Positions 12,271 through 20,448 of a stretch of DNA of 64,000 nucleotides are shown one piece after another (the first letter of the stretch is position 1; each line of letters opens with the position of its first letter). The stretch lies in the NCBI GenBank assembly GCA_963763205.1, contig CAVXNQ010000021.1, positions 310,001 to 374,000 of the forward strand. The letters are read 5' to 3'. The notes beneath the pieces were generated by a model that was given only the letters and a program-made list of their open reading frames with translations, made no database searches and was not told the origin of the DNA. Position numbers and translations under genes: made by a program. The stretch is from DDH964 sp963763205. Its GTDB lineage: Bacteria > Desulfobacterota > Desulfuromonadia > Desulfuromonadales > DDH964.

Positions 12271-13050
12271 CTAAAGCAAGCCGATGAAACGATGCGTCTG
12301 GGGAATGACCCGCACCCGGGCGTGGTGGCGGGATGCGGCTCCCTGCAGGTCGAGGAGCTGGCGGGCGGACAGGGCGACACGCTCCGCCCGCGTCACCGGC
12401 TGCAGGATCAGCTCGCAGTCGGGAGCGCAGCCGGCGACCAGTTGGGCCACGGCGGTGACTTCCTCGAGCGGGGTCTCCTCGCCGACCACCGCCTTGACGA
12501 AGCACTGGCGGGTGGCAGCCAGGCGCAGGAAGGCCCGGTGCTCCGCCCACGGCGTCGGGACACCGCTGACCGAGGCCAGCTTGATGTCCATGGCGATCCA
12601 GTCGAGGTGGTGCAGCAGCGGTTCCAGGGCCTGCGGCAGGGTGCCGTTGGTTTCCAGGTAGGTCGGCAGCAGGCGCCGCAGCGCCGGCAGCCATTCGCCG
12701 AGTGCAGCCACCTGGTGGAGCGGTTCGCCGCCGGTCAGGCTGATCGAATGGTGGGCGCCCGGCAACTGCTGGCACCAGCCGTGGAGGGTCCCCATCAGGG
12801 TGTCGAGGGCGACCGGGTTTTTCACGCTGATGAAATTGCCGCTGCCGGGACCGTCTTCGATGCGGCAGTTGGCCTGCGGCGCAAAGGGGGTGTCGCAGTA
12901 GGCGCACTCGAGGTTGCAGCCGGCCAGGCGCAAAAAGATCTGCCGGCGGCCGACCAGCAGCCCCTCCCCCTGGATGGAGCTGAAGATCTCCAGCAGTTGA
13001 CCGTCAGTCGGCGCTGTAGCTGGCACAGGCATACTCCGATTCCCAGACAT
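12271..13050 (-). CDS. queE: 7-carboxy-7-deazaguanine synthase (radical SAM)
   Basis: The 259-residue enzyme makes 7-carboxy-7-deazaguanine from 6-carboxytetrahydropterin in queuosine synthesis. EIFSSIQGEG at the N-terminus and CNLECAYC (the CxxxCxxC cluster ligands of the QueE type) are present, followed by SLTGGEPL (SAM-binding GGE) and TYLETNGT. The start at 13050 has GAAGG a few bases upstream and overlaps the end of queD by 47 bases; an internal ATG at 13032 is an alternative with poorer spacing. It follows queD on the same strand, so the two successive queuosine steps are co-transcribed. Confidence 0.94.
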   Translation of the reverse strand: MSGNRSMPVPATAPTDGQLLEIFSSIQGEGLLVGRRQIFLRLAGCNLECAYCDTPFAPQANCRIEDGPGSGNFISVKNPVALDTLMGTLHGWCQQLPGAHHSISLTGGEPLHQVAALGEWLPALRRLLPTYLETNGTLPQALEPLLHHLDWIAMDIKLASVSGVPTPWAEHRAFLRLAATRQCFVKAVVGEETPLEEVTAVAQLVAGCAPDCELILQPVTRAERVALSARQLLDLQGAASRHHARVRVIPQTHRFIGLL

Positions 13051-13375
13051 TGACCTTCTCGACCGTGACGTTGGGGTTGTTCAGGCTGTTGCCGAGGGTA
13101 TGGAACAGGAAAAAGGCAATGTTCTCCGACGAAGGGCTGTGCTCCTTGAACGGTTCCAGCTCATTGAGGTACTTGTGGTCGAGCTGATCGAGAACCCGGT
13201 TGGTCTCGCGCTTGAGAATCTTGAAATCGATGCCGAGGCCGGCCTTGTCGAGCTCCCGGGCGGCGACCGTCACTTCCACCTTCCAGTTGTGACCGTGGAG
13301 GTTTTCACAGTCCCCCTGGTAGTTGATGAGGTTGTGAGCCGCTGCGAAGTGGGTATGGATGGTCAGGCGGTACAT
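13004..13375 (-). CDS. queD: 6-carboxy-5,6,7,8-tetrahydropterin synthase
   Basis: This 123-residue protein converts dihydroneopterin triphosphate to 6-carboxytetrahydropterin for queuosine. Zinc ligands are His14 (FAAAHNL), His27 and His29 (LHGHNW), and the catalytic Cys23 lies in GDCENLHGHNW. The C-terminal VEKVNVWESEYACASY carries the Glu that binds the pterin. It sits between yacG (upstream, 11-base gap) and queE (overlapping), forming a yacG-queD-queE unit on the minus strand. Confidence 0.95.
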   Translation of the reverse strand: MYRLTIHTHFAAAHNLINYQGDCENLHGHNWKVEVTVAARELDKAGLGIDFKILKRETNRVLDQLDHKYLNELEPFKEHSPSSENIAFFLFHTLGNSLNNPNVTVEKVNVWESEYACASYSAD

Positions 13376-13386
13376 GGTTTCTCCGG

Positions 13387-13590
13387 TCAGTTGTTTTTCG
13401 GAAAAGCGACGATATTCTCGAGCATCTCCGGATCGACCTGGCTCCCCGCGACGCGATAGTCCTCATCGGCCCAGGCGCCGAGGTCGAGAAGCTTGCAACG
13501 TTCGCTGCAGAAGGGTCGGTGGGGATTGTCGCTCCACAGGGCCGGCTTGCGGCACTGGGGGCAGCGGACGGTTCGTTTTTGACTGGACAT
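13387..13590 (-). CDS. yacG: DNA gyrase inhibitor YacG-like zinc-binding protein
   Basis: The 67-residue protein has VRCPQCRKPALW and FCSERCKLLDLGAWADEDYRV, the four-cysteine zinc site and the conserved sequence following it in YacG. YacG binds GyrB and inhibits gyrase in E. coli. The ATG at 13590 has AGGAG upstream; a longer in-frame start adds an unrelated tail. It precedes queD with an 11-base gap. Confidence 0.92.
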   Translation of the reverse strand: MSSQKRTVRCPQCRKPALWSDNPHRPFCSERCKLLDLGAWADEDYRVAGSQVDPEMLENIVAFPKNN

Positions 13591-13699
13591 GCCGGCTCCT
13601 TTGTTCAGGTCATCCAATGGGCATCGTAGCACAGCCTCAGGAGGGTCACAACCGGCCAGGCGTTGCCGCGCTCCCCCCGGCCATCCGCCGCCGGACGGC

Positions 13700-15607
13700 T
13701 CAGATCTCCACCTGGGTGCCCAGTTCCACCACCCGGTTCGCCGGCAGATGAAAGAAGGAGGTGGCGTTGCGGGCATTGCGAGAGAGGAAAATGAAGAGAT
13801 GCTCCCGCCAGCGGGCCATCCCCGGTTTCCGGGTGGAGATAAGCGTCTCCCGGCCGAGAAAGAAGGTCGTCTGCTGCAGGTCGAATTCCCACTCGTCGAA
13901 AACCACCTGAGCCAATACCCGCGGGATGTCGGGTTCCTCCATGAAACCGTAATGGACGCTCATGCGGTACATCCCCTCGCGCAGCCGCTCCACCGAGACC
14001 CGGTCCTTGACCGAGACGTGGGGGACCTCCTCGGTGAAGACGCTGAGGATGATCAGTCGTTCATGGAGTACCCGGTTGTGTTTGAGATTGTGCAGCAATG
14101 CCGACGGCGTCCCTTCCGGGTTGCCGTTCATGAACACTGCGGTCCCCGGGACCCTCGCCGCCTGGAACCCGTCCAGGTTCTGCAGAAAGGTGGCGACCGG
14201 CACACTGGTGATGCGCAGCCGCCCGGCGAGAATCTGCCGCCCCCGTTGCCAGGTCGCCATGCAGGTGAAAACCACCAATGCGATCAGGATCGGGAACCAG
14301 CCGCCGTGGACAATCTTGAGCAGGTTGGCACCGAAGAAGGCGAGATCGAAGAGCAAAAAGCAGCCGCAGAGCAAAAGGGCGACGGGGACCGGCCAGTGCC
14401 AGCGATGGGCTATTACGAAGAAGAAGAGGAGCGAGGTGATGACCATGGTGGTGGTGACCGCGACGCCGTAGGCTGCGGCCAGGTGTCCCGAGGAACCGAA
14501 GCCGAGGACCAGGCAGATGCAGGCGATCATCAGGCCCCAGTTGACCGTCGGCAGGTAAATCTGCCCCTTCTCCTGGGCCGAGGTGTGTTCGATGTCCAGG
14601 CGTGGTGAATAGCCGAGCTGAATGGCCTGCATGGTGAGAGAAAAAGCACCGGAGATGATTGCCTGGGAGGCGATGACGGTGGCCACGGTGGCCAGCGCCA
14701 CCAGCGGATAGAGAGCCCAGGAGGGCGCCATGTGAAAGAAGGGATTGACCACGGTTTCAGGATGGCGGACGAGCAGTGCCCCCTGCCCGAAATAGTTGAG
14801 CAGCAGGCAGGGGAGCGCCACCGCAAACCAGGCCAGGCGGATGGGACGCGGGCCGAAATGCCCCATGTCGGCGTAGAGCGCCTCGCCGCCGGTGACGACC
14901 AGGAAGACCGAGCCCAGCACCAGGAATCCCGTCCAGCCGTTGCGCAGGAAAAACTCCAGGGCGTACCACGGGTTGACAGCGGCAAGGACTTCCGGGGAAC
15001 GGATGATCTGGGCGCCGCCGAGGACGGCCAACACGGCGAACCAGACCAGGGTCACGGGCCCGAACACGACGCCGACCCCGCCGGTTCCCCGGTGCTGAAT
15101 CCAGAACAGACCGACCAGAATGGCGACGGTGAGCGGCAGGACGTAGGGGGTGAACAGCGGGGTGGCGATCGACAACCCCTCGACGGCGCTCAGCACCGAA
15201 ATGGCCGGTGTGATCATGCCGTCGCCGTAGAGAAGCGCCGCCCCGAACAGCCCCATTACCACCAGCAGCCAGCGGCCGCCGCTGGCCGAAGCCCGCACCG
15301 GCGTCACCAGGGCGGTCAGGGCGAGAATTCCCCCTTCCCCGTTGTTGTCGGCGCGCAGGATGAAGACCAGGTACTTGAGGGAGATCACCAGCAGCAGCGA
15401 CCAGAGGATCAGGGAGAGGACGCCGAGGATGTTGGGAAGGGTCACGGCCAGGGCGTTATGCTCGCCGAAACACTCGCGCAGCGCATAGAGGGGGCTGGTG
15501 CCGATGTCGCCATAGACCACGCCGAAGGCGGTCAGGGAAAGGATCAGCAGGTAGCGCCCCTGCGGACCGCCGGCGTCGCCGGGTTGGGATTTCTGTTGGG
15601 ACATCAT
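13700..15607 (-). CDS. kup: Potassium uptake protein Kup (paralogue 1)
   Basis: This 635-residue KUP/HAK-family protein is a K+/H+ symporter of the inner membrane with about 12 membrane segments and a cytoplasmic C-terminal domain. Family signatures are seen: GVVYGDIGTSPLYALRECF near residues 34-52, LRADNNGEGGILAL, and GDGMITPAISVLSAVEGL. The C-terminus ends MARWREHLFIFLSRNARNAT and NRVVELGTQVEI. A second copy of almost the same length and very similar sequence lies at 58892-60793, next to trk-type genes. This copy stands alone, with yacG 109 bases downstream. Confidence 0.95.
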   Translation of the reverse strand: MMSQQKSQPGDAGGPQGRYLLILSLTAFGVVYGDIGTSPLYALRECFGEHNALAVTLPNILGVLSLILWSLLLVISLKYLVFILRADNNGEGGILALTALVTPVRASASGGRWLLVVMGLFGAALLYGDGMITPAISVLSAVEGLSIATPLFTPYVLPLTVAILVGLFWIQHRGTGGVGVVFGPVTLVWFAVLAVLGGAQIIRSPEVLAAVNPWYALEFFLRNGWTGFLVLGSVFLVVTGGEALYADMGHFGPRPIRLAWFAVALPCLLLNYFGQGALLVRHPETVVNPFFHMAPSWALYPLVALATVATVIASQAIISGAFSLTMQAIQLGYSPRLDIEHTSAQEKGQIYLPTVNWGLMIACICLVLGFGSSGHLAAAYGVAVTTTMVITSLLFFFVIAHRWHWPVPVALLLCGCFLLFDLAFFGANLLKIVHGGWFPILIALVVFTCMATWQRGRQILAGRLRITSVPVATFLQNLDGFQAARVPGTAVFMNGNPEGTPSALLHNLKHNRVLHERLIILSVFTEEVPHVSVKDRVSVERLREGMYRMSVHYGFMEEPDIPRVLAQVVFDEWEFDLQQTTFFLGRETLISTRKPGMARWREHLFIFLSRNARNATSFFHLPANRVVELGTQVEI

Positions 15608-15797
15608 TTACCATCCGGGGAAAAAACATGGGGTATCTCGCGCCGGGAACCGCCGGGTGCGCACCTTTCAAACATACCATGCCGGACGCTCCTGTCGCCG
15701 CAGCGGTCTCGCATCGGCGCCGCCAGGTTGGTCGGGCGGGCGACCCGTGGGGAGAATGAATCCAGGCGGGGTCGGCGAGGCAGAGAGAACGGGTTCT

Positions 15798-16124
15798 TTA
15801 CATGGAGTTGAGCATCTTGTAGTACTGTTCGATGGTATGGATGGAATCTAGGGTGCCCCGTAACAAATACCAGCTGAGCACCAGCACGCCGATGCTGAGC
15901 CCGACTTTCCACGGCAGCGGGGTTTGCGGACGCCACCAGATCAGCGGCAGGGCCAGAGGACCGACACTGGCGATGGCGAAGATGATAAATCCGGTACGAA
16001 AATACCATGGAAGTTTTTCTTTTGCTGGGGGCAAGTGGCTGGAACCGTCCAGAAACTCGCCACAATGCTTGCATTTGATGGCTTCGTCTTGAATTTCCTC
16101 GGCGCAGAAAGGACAAATTTTCAT
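15798..16124 (-). CDS. Small membrane protein with N-terminal zinc ribbon
   Basis: The 108-residue protein starts with MKICPFCAEEIQDEAIKCKH and CGEFL, a double CxxC zinc ribbon of the kind found on bacterial membrane proteins. Two hydrophobic segments follow, around residues 43-63 (GFIIFAIASVGPLALPLIWW) and 72-88. The C-terminus ends with a short hydrophilic tail. It is separated from kup by 190 bases. The role is not known; the ribbon could bind a partner or nucleic acid. Confidence 0.8.
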   Translation of the reverse strand: MKICPFCAEEIQDEAIKCKHCGEFLDGSSHLPPAKEKLPWYFRTGFIIFAIASVGPLALPLIWWRPQTPLPWKVGLSIGVLVLSWYLLRGTLDSIHTIEQYYKMLNSM

Positions 16125-16374
16125 CTTCGGCTCTCTTGACGGTTCTCAGCAGGAAACGCCTCTTCCCTTTCCTGCTGAGAAGGGAGGTGGCGACAACGGA
16201 CAGGAACCGTTTTACACCACTTCTCCCGCTTTGAAAAGGCTTGCGAGCGCCTCCCCTCGCCCGGACTCGACGACCGACCCCGTGGAGCGGGGTTGACAGG
16301 GGTCCTCGCCCGGTGCAGGATGCGGACCGGATCGAACATTCCTGTTCCGTCAGGTCTTGCGAAAGGGTCGTCTC

Positions 16375-17238
16375 ATGAGCGAAAAAAGAGGCCGGTTCGT
16401 CTATTCGATTTTCTGGAACTGCGGCCTGATCACCATCGGCACCCTGATCCAGGCCATTGCCCTGAAGGCAATTGCCATCCCCCATAATTTTGTTCCCAGC
16501 GGGTTGTTCGGGGTCGGGTCGCTGCTCTTCTACAAGACCGGTTTTCTGAACCCCGGGCTCCTCTACCTGGTCCTCAACGTGCCGATGTTCATCCTCGGCT
16601 ACATCTTCATCTCCCGCCGCTTCCTCTGGTACAGCGGCCTGGCGATGGGCCTGATCTCCCTCTTTTACCAGTTGATCCATTTCCAGATCGCGATCAGCCA
16701 CCAGCTCTACGCGGCGCTGGTCTTCGGCGCCCTGCTCGGGGTCGGCGCCGGCATGGTGCTGCGTTCCCTTGGCTCCAACGGCGGCCTGGACGTCGTCGCC
16801 GTGATCCTCAACCAGAAATTCAACATCGGCGTCGGCAAGGTCTACTTCGGCTTCAACCTGGTCCTCTTCTGCCTGAGCCTTGCCAGCCTCGACAACGATC
16901 TGGTGATCGCTTCGATCATCGCCGTCTTCGTCTGCTCGGCAGCCGTGGACTATGTCCTCTCCCTCTTCAACCAGCGCAAGCTGGCCTTCGTGGTTTCGGA
17001 AAAACCGCAGGAGATCGCCGACCGGGTCATGACCCATTTGAAGATCGGTACCACCATGCTGCCGGCCCTCGGCGCCTACCACAAGAAGGAAAAGACGGTG
17101 CTGATGGTGGTCATCAACAACATTCAGCTCAAACGCCTGGAGGAGATCGTCTTCACCACGGACAGCTATGCCCTGTTTATCGTCGAGAACACCTTCTCGG
17201 TTCTTGGTTCGACCTTTTCGCGGCGGAAGATCTATTGA
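16375..17238 (+). CDS. YitT-family membrane protein (DUF161 with C-terminal DUF2179)
   Basis: This 287-residue protein has five to six hydrophobic segments in the first 200 residues, including the YitT-type AIALKAIAIPHNFVPSGLFG and GLDVVAVILNQKFNIGVGK, and a cytoplasmic DUF2179 domain at the end (HLKIGTTMLPALGAYHKKEK). The function of the family is unknown. The start at 16375 has AAAGG nine bases upstream; an earlier TTG at 16357 is less likely. It is followed by a GIY-YIG gene whose TTG start overlaps the stop. Confidence 0.9.
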   Translation: MSEKRGRFVYSIFWNCGLITIGTLIQAIALKAIAIPHNFVPSGLFGVGSLLFYKTGFLNPGLLYLVLNVPMFILGYIFISRRFLWYSGLAMGLISLFYQLIHFQIAISHQLYAALVFGALLGVGAGMVLRSLGSNGGLDVVAVILNQKFNIGVGKVYFGFNLVLFCLSLASLDNDLVIASIIAVFVCSAAVDYVLSLFNQRKLAFVVSEKPQEIADRVMTHLKIGTTMLPALGAYHKKEKTVLMVVINNIQLKRLEEIVFTTDSYALFIVENTFSVLGSTFSRRKIY

Positions 17239-17531
17239 CCGGGGGGATAGCACGGAGTAACTGGCAGGTCTATATTCTCCTCTGTTCGGACGGGTCGCTC
17301 TACACCGGCATCACCACCGACGTCGCACGGCGTTTTGCCCAGCATCGTACCGGCAGCGGCGCCAAATACTTTCGCGGCCGCGTCCCGCGGTGCCTGGTCT
17401 ACCTGGAGATCGGCCACGACCGCAGCAGCGCCAGCCGCCGCGAGGCGGAGATCAAGCGGCTGCGCCCGGCCGACAAGCGCAGGCTGATCGCTGTCCACGG
17501 TGGCCAGTGCCCGGACGATCCCATCGCATGA
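17235..17531 (+). CDS. GIY-YIG nuclease-superfamily protein (UPF0213 type)
   Basis: The 98-residue product carries WQVYILLCSDGSLYTGITTD, the GIY-YIG core (VYIL... LYTG), the Arg of RRFAQH, and the Glu of REAEIKRL, which are the expected catalytic residues of this fold. Members of the UPF0213 group are small stand-alone domains; their role, perhaps in DNA repair, is not established. The TTG start overlaps the YitT stop by four bases, and no better start is available in frame. Confidence 0.87.
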   Translation: MTGGIARSNWQVYILLCSDGSLYTGITTDVARRFAQHRTGSGAKYFRGRVPRCLVYLEIGHDRSSASRREAEIKRLRPADKRRLIAVHGGQCPDDPIA

Positions 17532-17782
17532 GCAGGCTGTCGTTCATGCAGATGCTTGAGCCGCCCGCTCTTGCCCGGCAGCGGCGCGGCATGGTGTGGG
17601 TCGCCTTTTTTGTCGGGCGAAGGGGTTGCCCGGATCCGATTCGTATGACACGGCGATCTGCTTAAAGGCTGGTCGGCCGCCGCCGGCAGGAAAAGATTTT
17701 GATCCTTTTCCCGTCTGTGCGATGCTGCTCCCAGTCGGAGGATCGCAACATCCCTGGCACCAATGCCCCCACGGGAGAGAAC

Positions 17783-19213
17783 GTGAACGCAGCGCCGCAG
17801 CTCTACCTGCTCGACGGGTCCAGCTACATCTATCGCGCCTACTACGGCGTCCGCGACCTGGCCACCGCCGGCGGGATGCCGACCAACGCCGTCTTCGGTT
17901 TCACCCGGATGCTCCTCGCCCTGTTGCAGGAGGAGCGTCCCGATTACCTGGCCGTGGTCTTCGACCCGCCCCGGGAAGAAACCTTCCGCAGGAAGATCTA
18001 CCCCGCTTACAAGGCGAACCGCGATGCCATGCCGGCGGACCTTGCCTCCCAGCTCCCCACCATCCGCCAGATCCTGGCGGCGCTGAACATCCCGGCTCTC
18101 GAAGTGCCCGGGTTCGAGGCCGACGACGTTATCGCCACCCTCGCCCGTCGCCATGCCGCCGGGGGGACGGCGGTTACCATCGTTTCCGGCGACAAGGATC
18201 TGCTGCAGGTGGTTGACGCCGGCATCACCCTGCTCGACACCATGAAGGGGCAGCGTTTCGGGCGGCAGGAGGTCATCGAGCGCTTCGGGGTTCCGCCGGA
18301 GCTGGTGGCGGATGTCCTGGGACTGGCCGGCGACAGCTCGGACAACATCCCCGGCGTTCCTGGGGTCGGTGAGAAAACGGCGGCCGAACTGGTCCGGCGC
18401 TTCGGCACCCTGGAAGGGGTCCTCGAGTGGCAAAGCCTGGTGAACGGCAAAAAGCGGCGGGATAGCCTGGGCGCTCATGCCGAACAGGCCCGACTCTCAA
18501 AACGACTGGCGACCCTCCGCGACGACGTCCCTCTGGAACCGCCCTTGGCAGAGCTGCAGCGCCGCCCGCCGAACCTGGCGGAGCTGATCCCACTGCTGCG
18601 GGAGCTGGAATTCGAATCCCTGGAGCTCGCCTTCACCCCGCCGCCCGCGGGCATGGTTGAAATCTACAGTGACGGTTCGGGCCGGGACGCGGGGCCCGGC
18701 GGCTACGGGGCGATCCTGCGCTACGGCGAGTTCGAGAAGGAGTTGAGCGGGTTCGAGCCCGCGGCCACCTCGCAGCGCATGGAGCTTCTGGCGGCGATCC
18801 GCGGTCTGGAAGCCCTGAACGGGCCGCGGACGGTGCGCTTGTTCAGCGATTCCCAGTATCTGGTGCGGGGAATGAGCGAATGGCTTCACAGCTGGAATCG
18901 CAACGGCCGGCTGGAGAGTCCGGGCGCCCTCGCCAACCAGGACCTCTGGCAACAGCTGCTGGCCCTCTCCCAGCACCATGCGATCAGCTGGGAATGGGTG
19001 CGCGGCCATGCCGGGCATCCCTTCAACGAGCGCTGCGACAAGCTGGCCAAGCGGGCGGTGGTGGAGGGGCTGCGGGCGACCAGTCAGGTCGCGGCAGCCG
19101 CAGAGGAAGGGCCTGGCCTCCCCTGCCCTGCCGCGCCCACCCCGTTGCCAGCGGTGCCAGCCCGGGAAGATTCGGAGTTCGACGAGGAGGATGGACAATT
19201 GCGGCTTTATTGA
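17783..19213 (+). CDS. Fusion protein: 5'-3' exonuclease (PolA N-terminal type) + ribonuclease HI
   Basis: The 476-residue protein joins two complete nucleases. Residues 1-270 are a flap endonuclease/5'-3' exonuclease like the N-domain of DNA polymerase I: LLDGSSYIYRAYYG (Asp11), VVFDPPRE (Asp61), FEADDVIATLAR (111-122), VSGDKDLLQ (134-142) and the helix-hairpin-helix GDSSDNIPGVPGVGEKTA (183-200). Residues about 291-425 are RNase HI, with the active-site set Asp297 (YSDGSG), Glu334 (RMELLA), Asp356 (FSDSQYLV), His409 (RGHAGH) and Asp419 (NERCDKLA). A 50-residue Pro/Ala- and acid-rich tail ends in DEEDGQLRLY. The GTG start has GGGAGA upstream. It would remove RNA primers and flaps from Okazaki fragments. 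No polymerase domain follows. Confidence 0.92.
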   Translation: MNAAPQLYLLDGSSYIYRAYYGVRDLATAGGMPTNAVFGFTRMLLALLQEERPDYLAVVFDPPREETFRRKIYPAYKANRDAMPADLASQLPTIRQILAALNIPALEVPGFEADDVIATLARRHAAGGTAVTIVSGDKDLLQVVDAGITLLDTMKGQRFGRQEVIERFGVPPELVADVLGLAGDSSDNIPGVPGVGEKTAAELVRRFGTLEGVLEWQSLVNGKKRRDSLGAHAEQARLSKRLATLRDDVPLEPPLAELQRRPPNLAELIPLLRELEFESLELAFTPPPAGMVEIYSDGSGRDAGPGGYGAILRYGEFEKELSGFEPAATSQRMELLAAIRGLEALNGPRTVRLFSDSQYLVRGMSEWLHSWNRNGRLESPGALANQDLWQQLLALSQHHAISWEWVRGHAGHPFNERCDKLAKRAVVEGLRATSQVAAAAEEGPGLPCPAAPTPLPAVPAREDSEFDEEDGQLRLY

Positions 19214-19284
19214 GCCTTTCAGGGGCATTGCCCCACGCGCCGCCGCAACGTAAAATCCAAGCATTATCCGCAGGGGCTTGCCCA

Positions 19285-19854
19285 ATGAAAATCCAACAGG
19301 TGACGAAAGAACATCACGCCAAGGTCTACGCTCTGTTGCGCGCCGCCTTTCCCGGCCGCGGCGACGAGGCGGCCTTGGTGCAGAAACTCCACGAGAACGG
19401 CCGGCCGCTGCAGGAATGGGTCTGCATCCACATTAACAAGGCTATCGCCTACATCGCCTTTTCCAACGCCTATCACGGCGAAGCGGTCTGCGGGTTGCAC
19501 CTGGCACCGCTGGCGGTGGCGCCCGAATTTCAACGACAGGGGGTCGGTTCGGAGCTGCTGCGCTTTGCCCTGCGGCAGGAGGCGATCAGAAGCCAGTCCC
19601 TGTTTGTGCTGGGCAAGCCCGGCTTTTTCCAGCGCTTCGGGTTCGCGCCCTGTCGCATGCCGAGCTGCCAATTGACCAGTACCAATCGCCACTTCCAGGC
19701 CCTGCGCCTTCCGGCCTGCGCCGATTTCACCGTCGGCTACGAACCCGAGTTCAAACCGGCGGCCGGGCCGCCGCTGACCACGGGGACAGGCTCCAAGGGT
19801 GCCTGTCCCCCTAAAAAATCGTCCGGCAAAAGAACCAAGGAGCAAAAATCATGA
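19285..19854 (+). CDS. GNAT-family N-acetyltransferase
   Basis: This 189-residue protein has the GNAT fold, with LHLAPLAVAPEFQRQGVGSE and LLRFAL forming the acetyl-CoA pyrophosphate-binding loop (QRQGVG), and LFVLGKPGFFQRFGFAPC, the motif B segment of YhbS-type acetyltransferases. The substrate is unknown. The start at 19285 is preceded by GGGGC and gives the normal N-terminus MKIQQVTKEHH; the same frame is open much further upstream inside the previous gene. A basic C-terminal tail (KKSSGKRTKEQKS) is added, and the stop overlaps the ychJ-like start by four bases. Confidence 0.88.
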   Translation: MKIQQVTKEHHAKVYALLRAAFPGRGDEAALVQKLHENGRPLQEWVCIHINKAIAYIAFSNAYHGEAVCGLHLAPLAVAPEFQRQGVGSELLRFALRQEAIRSQSLFVLGKPGFFQRFGFAPCRMPSCQLTSTNRHFQALRLPACADFTVGYEPEFKPAAGPPLTTGTGSKGACPPKKSSGKRTKEQKS

Positions 19855-20333
19855 ATACCTGCCCCTGCGGCAGCGGCCGCGACTACGCGGCCTGCTGCGA
19901 ACCGATCATCACCGGCCGGCAGTCGGCCGCAACGGCCGAACAACTGATGCGGGCCCGCTACAGCGCCCACGTCAAGGTCGCGACCGACTTCATTTTCGAG
20001 AGCACCCACCCCGACCACCGCGAGGGGTACGACCACGCGGGGACCAGGACCTGGGCTGAGACCTCCGCGTGGCATGGCTTGGAGATTCTCGGGACCACGC
20101 AAGGGGGGGCGCAAGATGAGGAGGGCGAGGTCGAGTTCATCGCCCGTTTTCGCGACAAGAACGGTCTCCGCAGCCACCACGAGCGCGGCCAGTTCAAGCG
20201 CAAGGGGGGCCGCTGGCTGTTCACCGAGGGGATCATGGTCAAAGCGAAGCCGCTGAGCGTGGACAAGATCGGCCGCAACGACCCCTGCCCTTGTGGAAGT
20301 GGGCGCAAGCACAAGAAATGCTGCGGGAAATAA
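19851..20333 (+). CDS. YchJ-family protein with N- and C-terminal SEC-C motifs
   Basis: The 160-residue product begins NTCPCGSGRDYAACCEPII and ends NDPCPCGSGRKHKKCCGK, two SEC-C zinc motifs (CxCx8CC) flanking an NTF2-like YchJ domain (AEQLMRARYSAHVKVATDFI and RFRDKNGLRSHHERGQF). YchJ proteins are small cytoplasmic proteins of unknown function; the C-terminal motif matches that of SecA. It overlaps the acetyltransferase gene by four bases. Confidence 0.92.
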   Translation: MNTCPCGSGRDYAACCEPIITGRQSAATAEQLMRARYSAHVKVATDFIFESTHPDHREGYDHAGTRTWAETSAWHGLEILGTTQGGAQDEEGEVEFIARFRDKNGLRSHHERGQFKRKGGRWLFTEGIMVKAKPLSVDKIGRNDPCPCGSGRKHKKCCGK

Positions 20334-20448
20334 AATCAACCCGCCTCATCGCCAAACAAGCCTCCTGCTTTGGTCGGCGGTCCGACGGGCACTTCGGAGA
20401 GGAAGGCCTGCCCGGCAGCCCGGACGGCGCTGGGAGGAGGAGGGTCCC

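Noticed and set aside
15608..15797. Possible c-di-AMP (ydaO-type) riboswitch upstream of kup no. 1
   Set aside because: Potassium genes often carry one, but the conserved ydaO core sequence could not be identified in this 190-base region.
14732..15811. 359-codon plus-strand frame opposite kup no. 1
   Set aside because: Low-complexity Gln/Asp/Gly-rich translation, antisense of the conserved Kup protein; the same type of frame recurs opposite the second kup.
15604..17253. 549-codon minus-strand frame across the YitT gene
   Set aside because: It covers the antisense of YitT and intergenic DNA and gives no family match; YitT is well supported on the plus strand.
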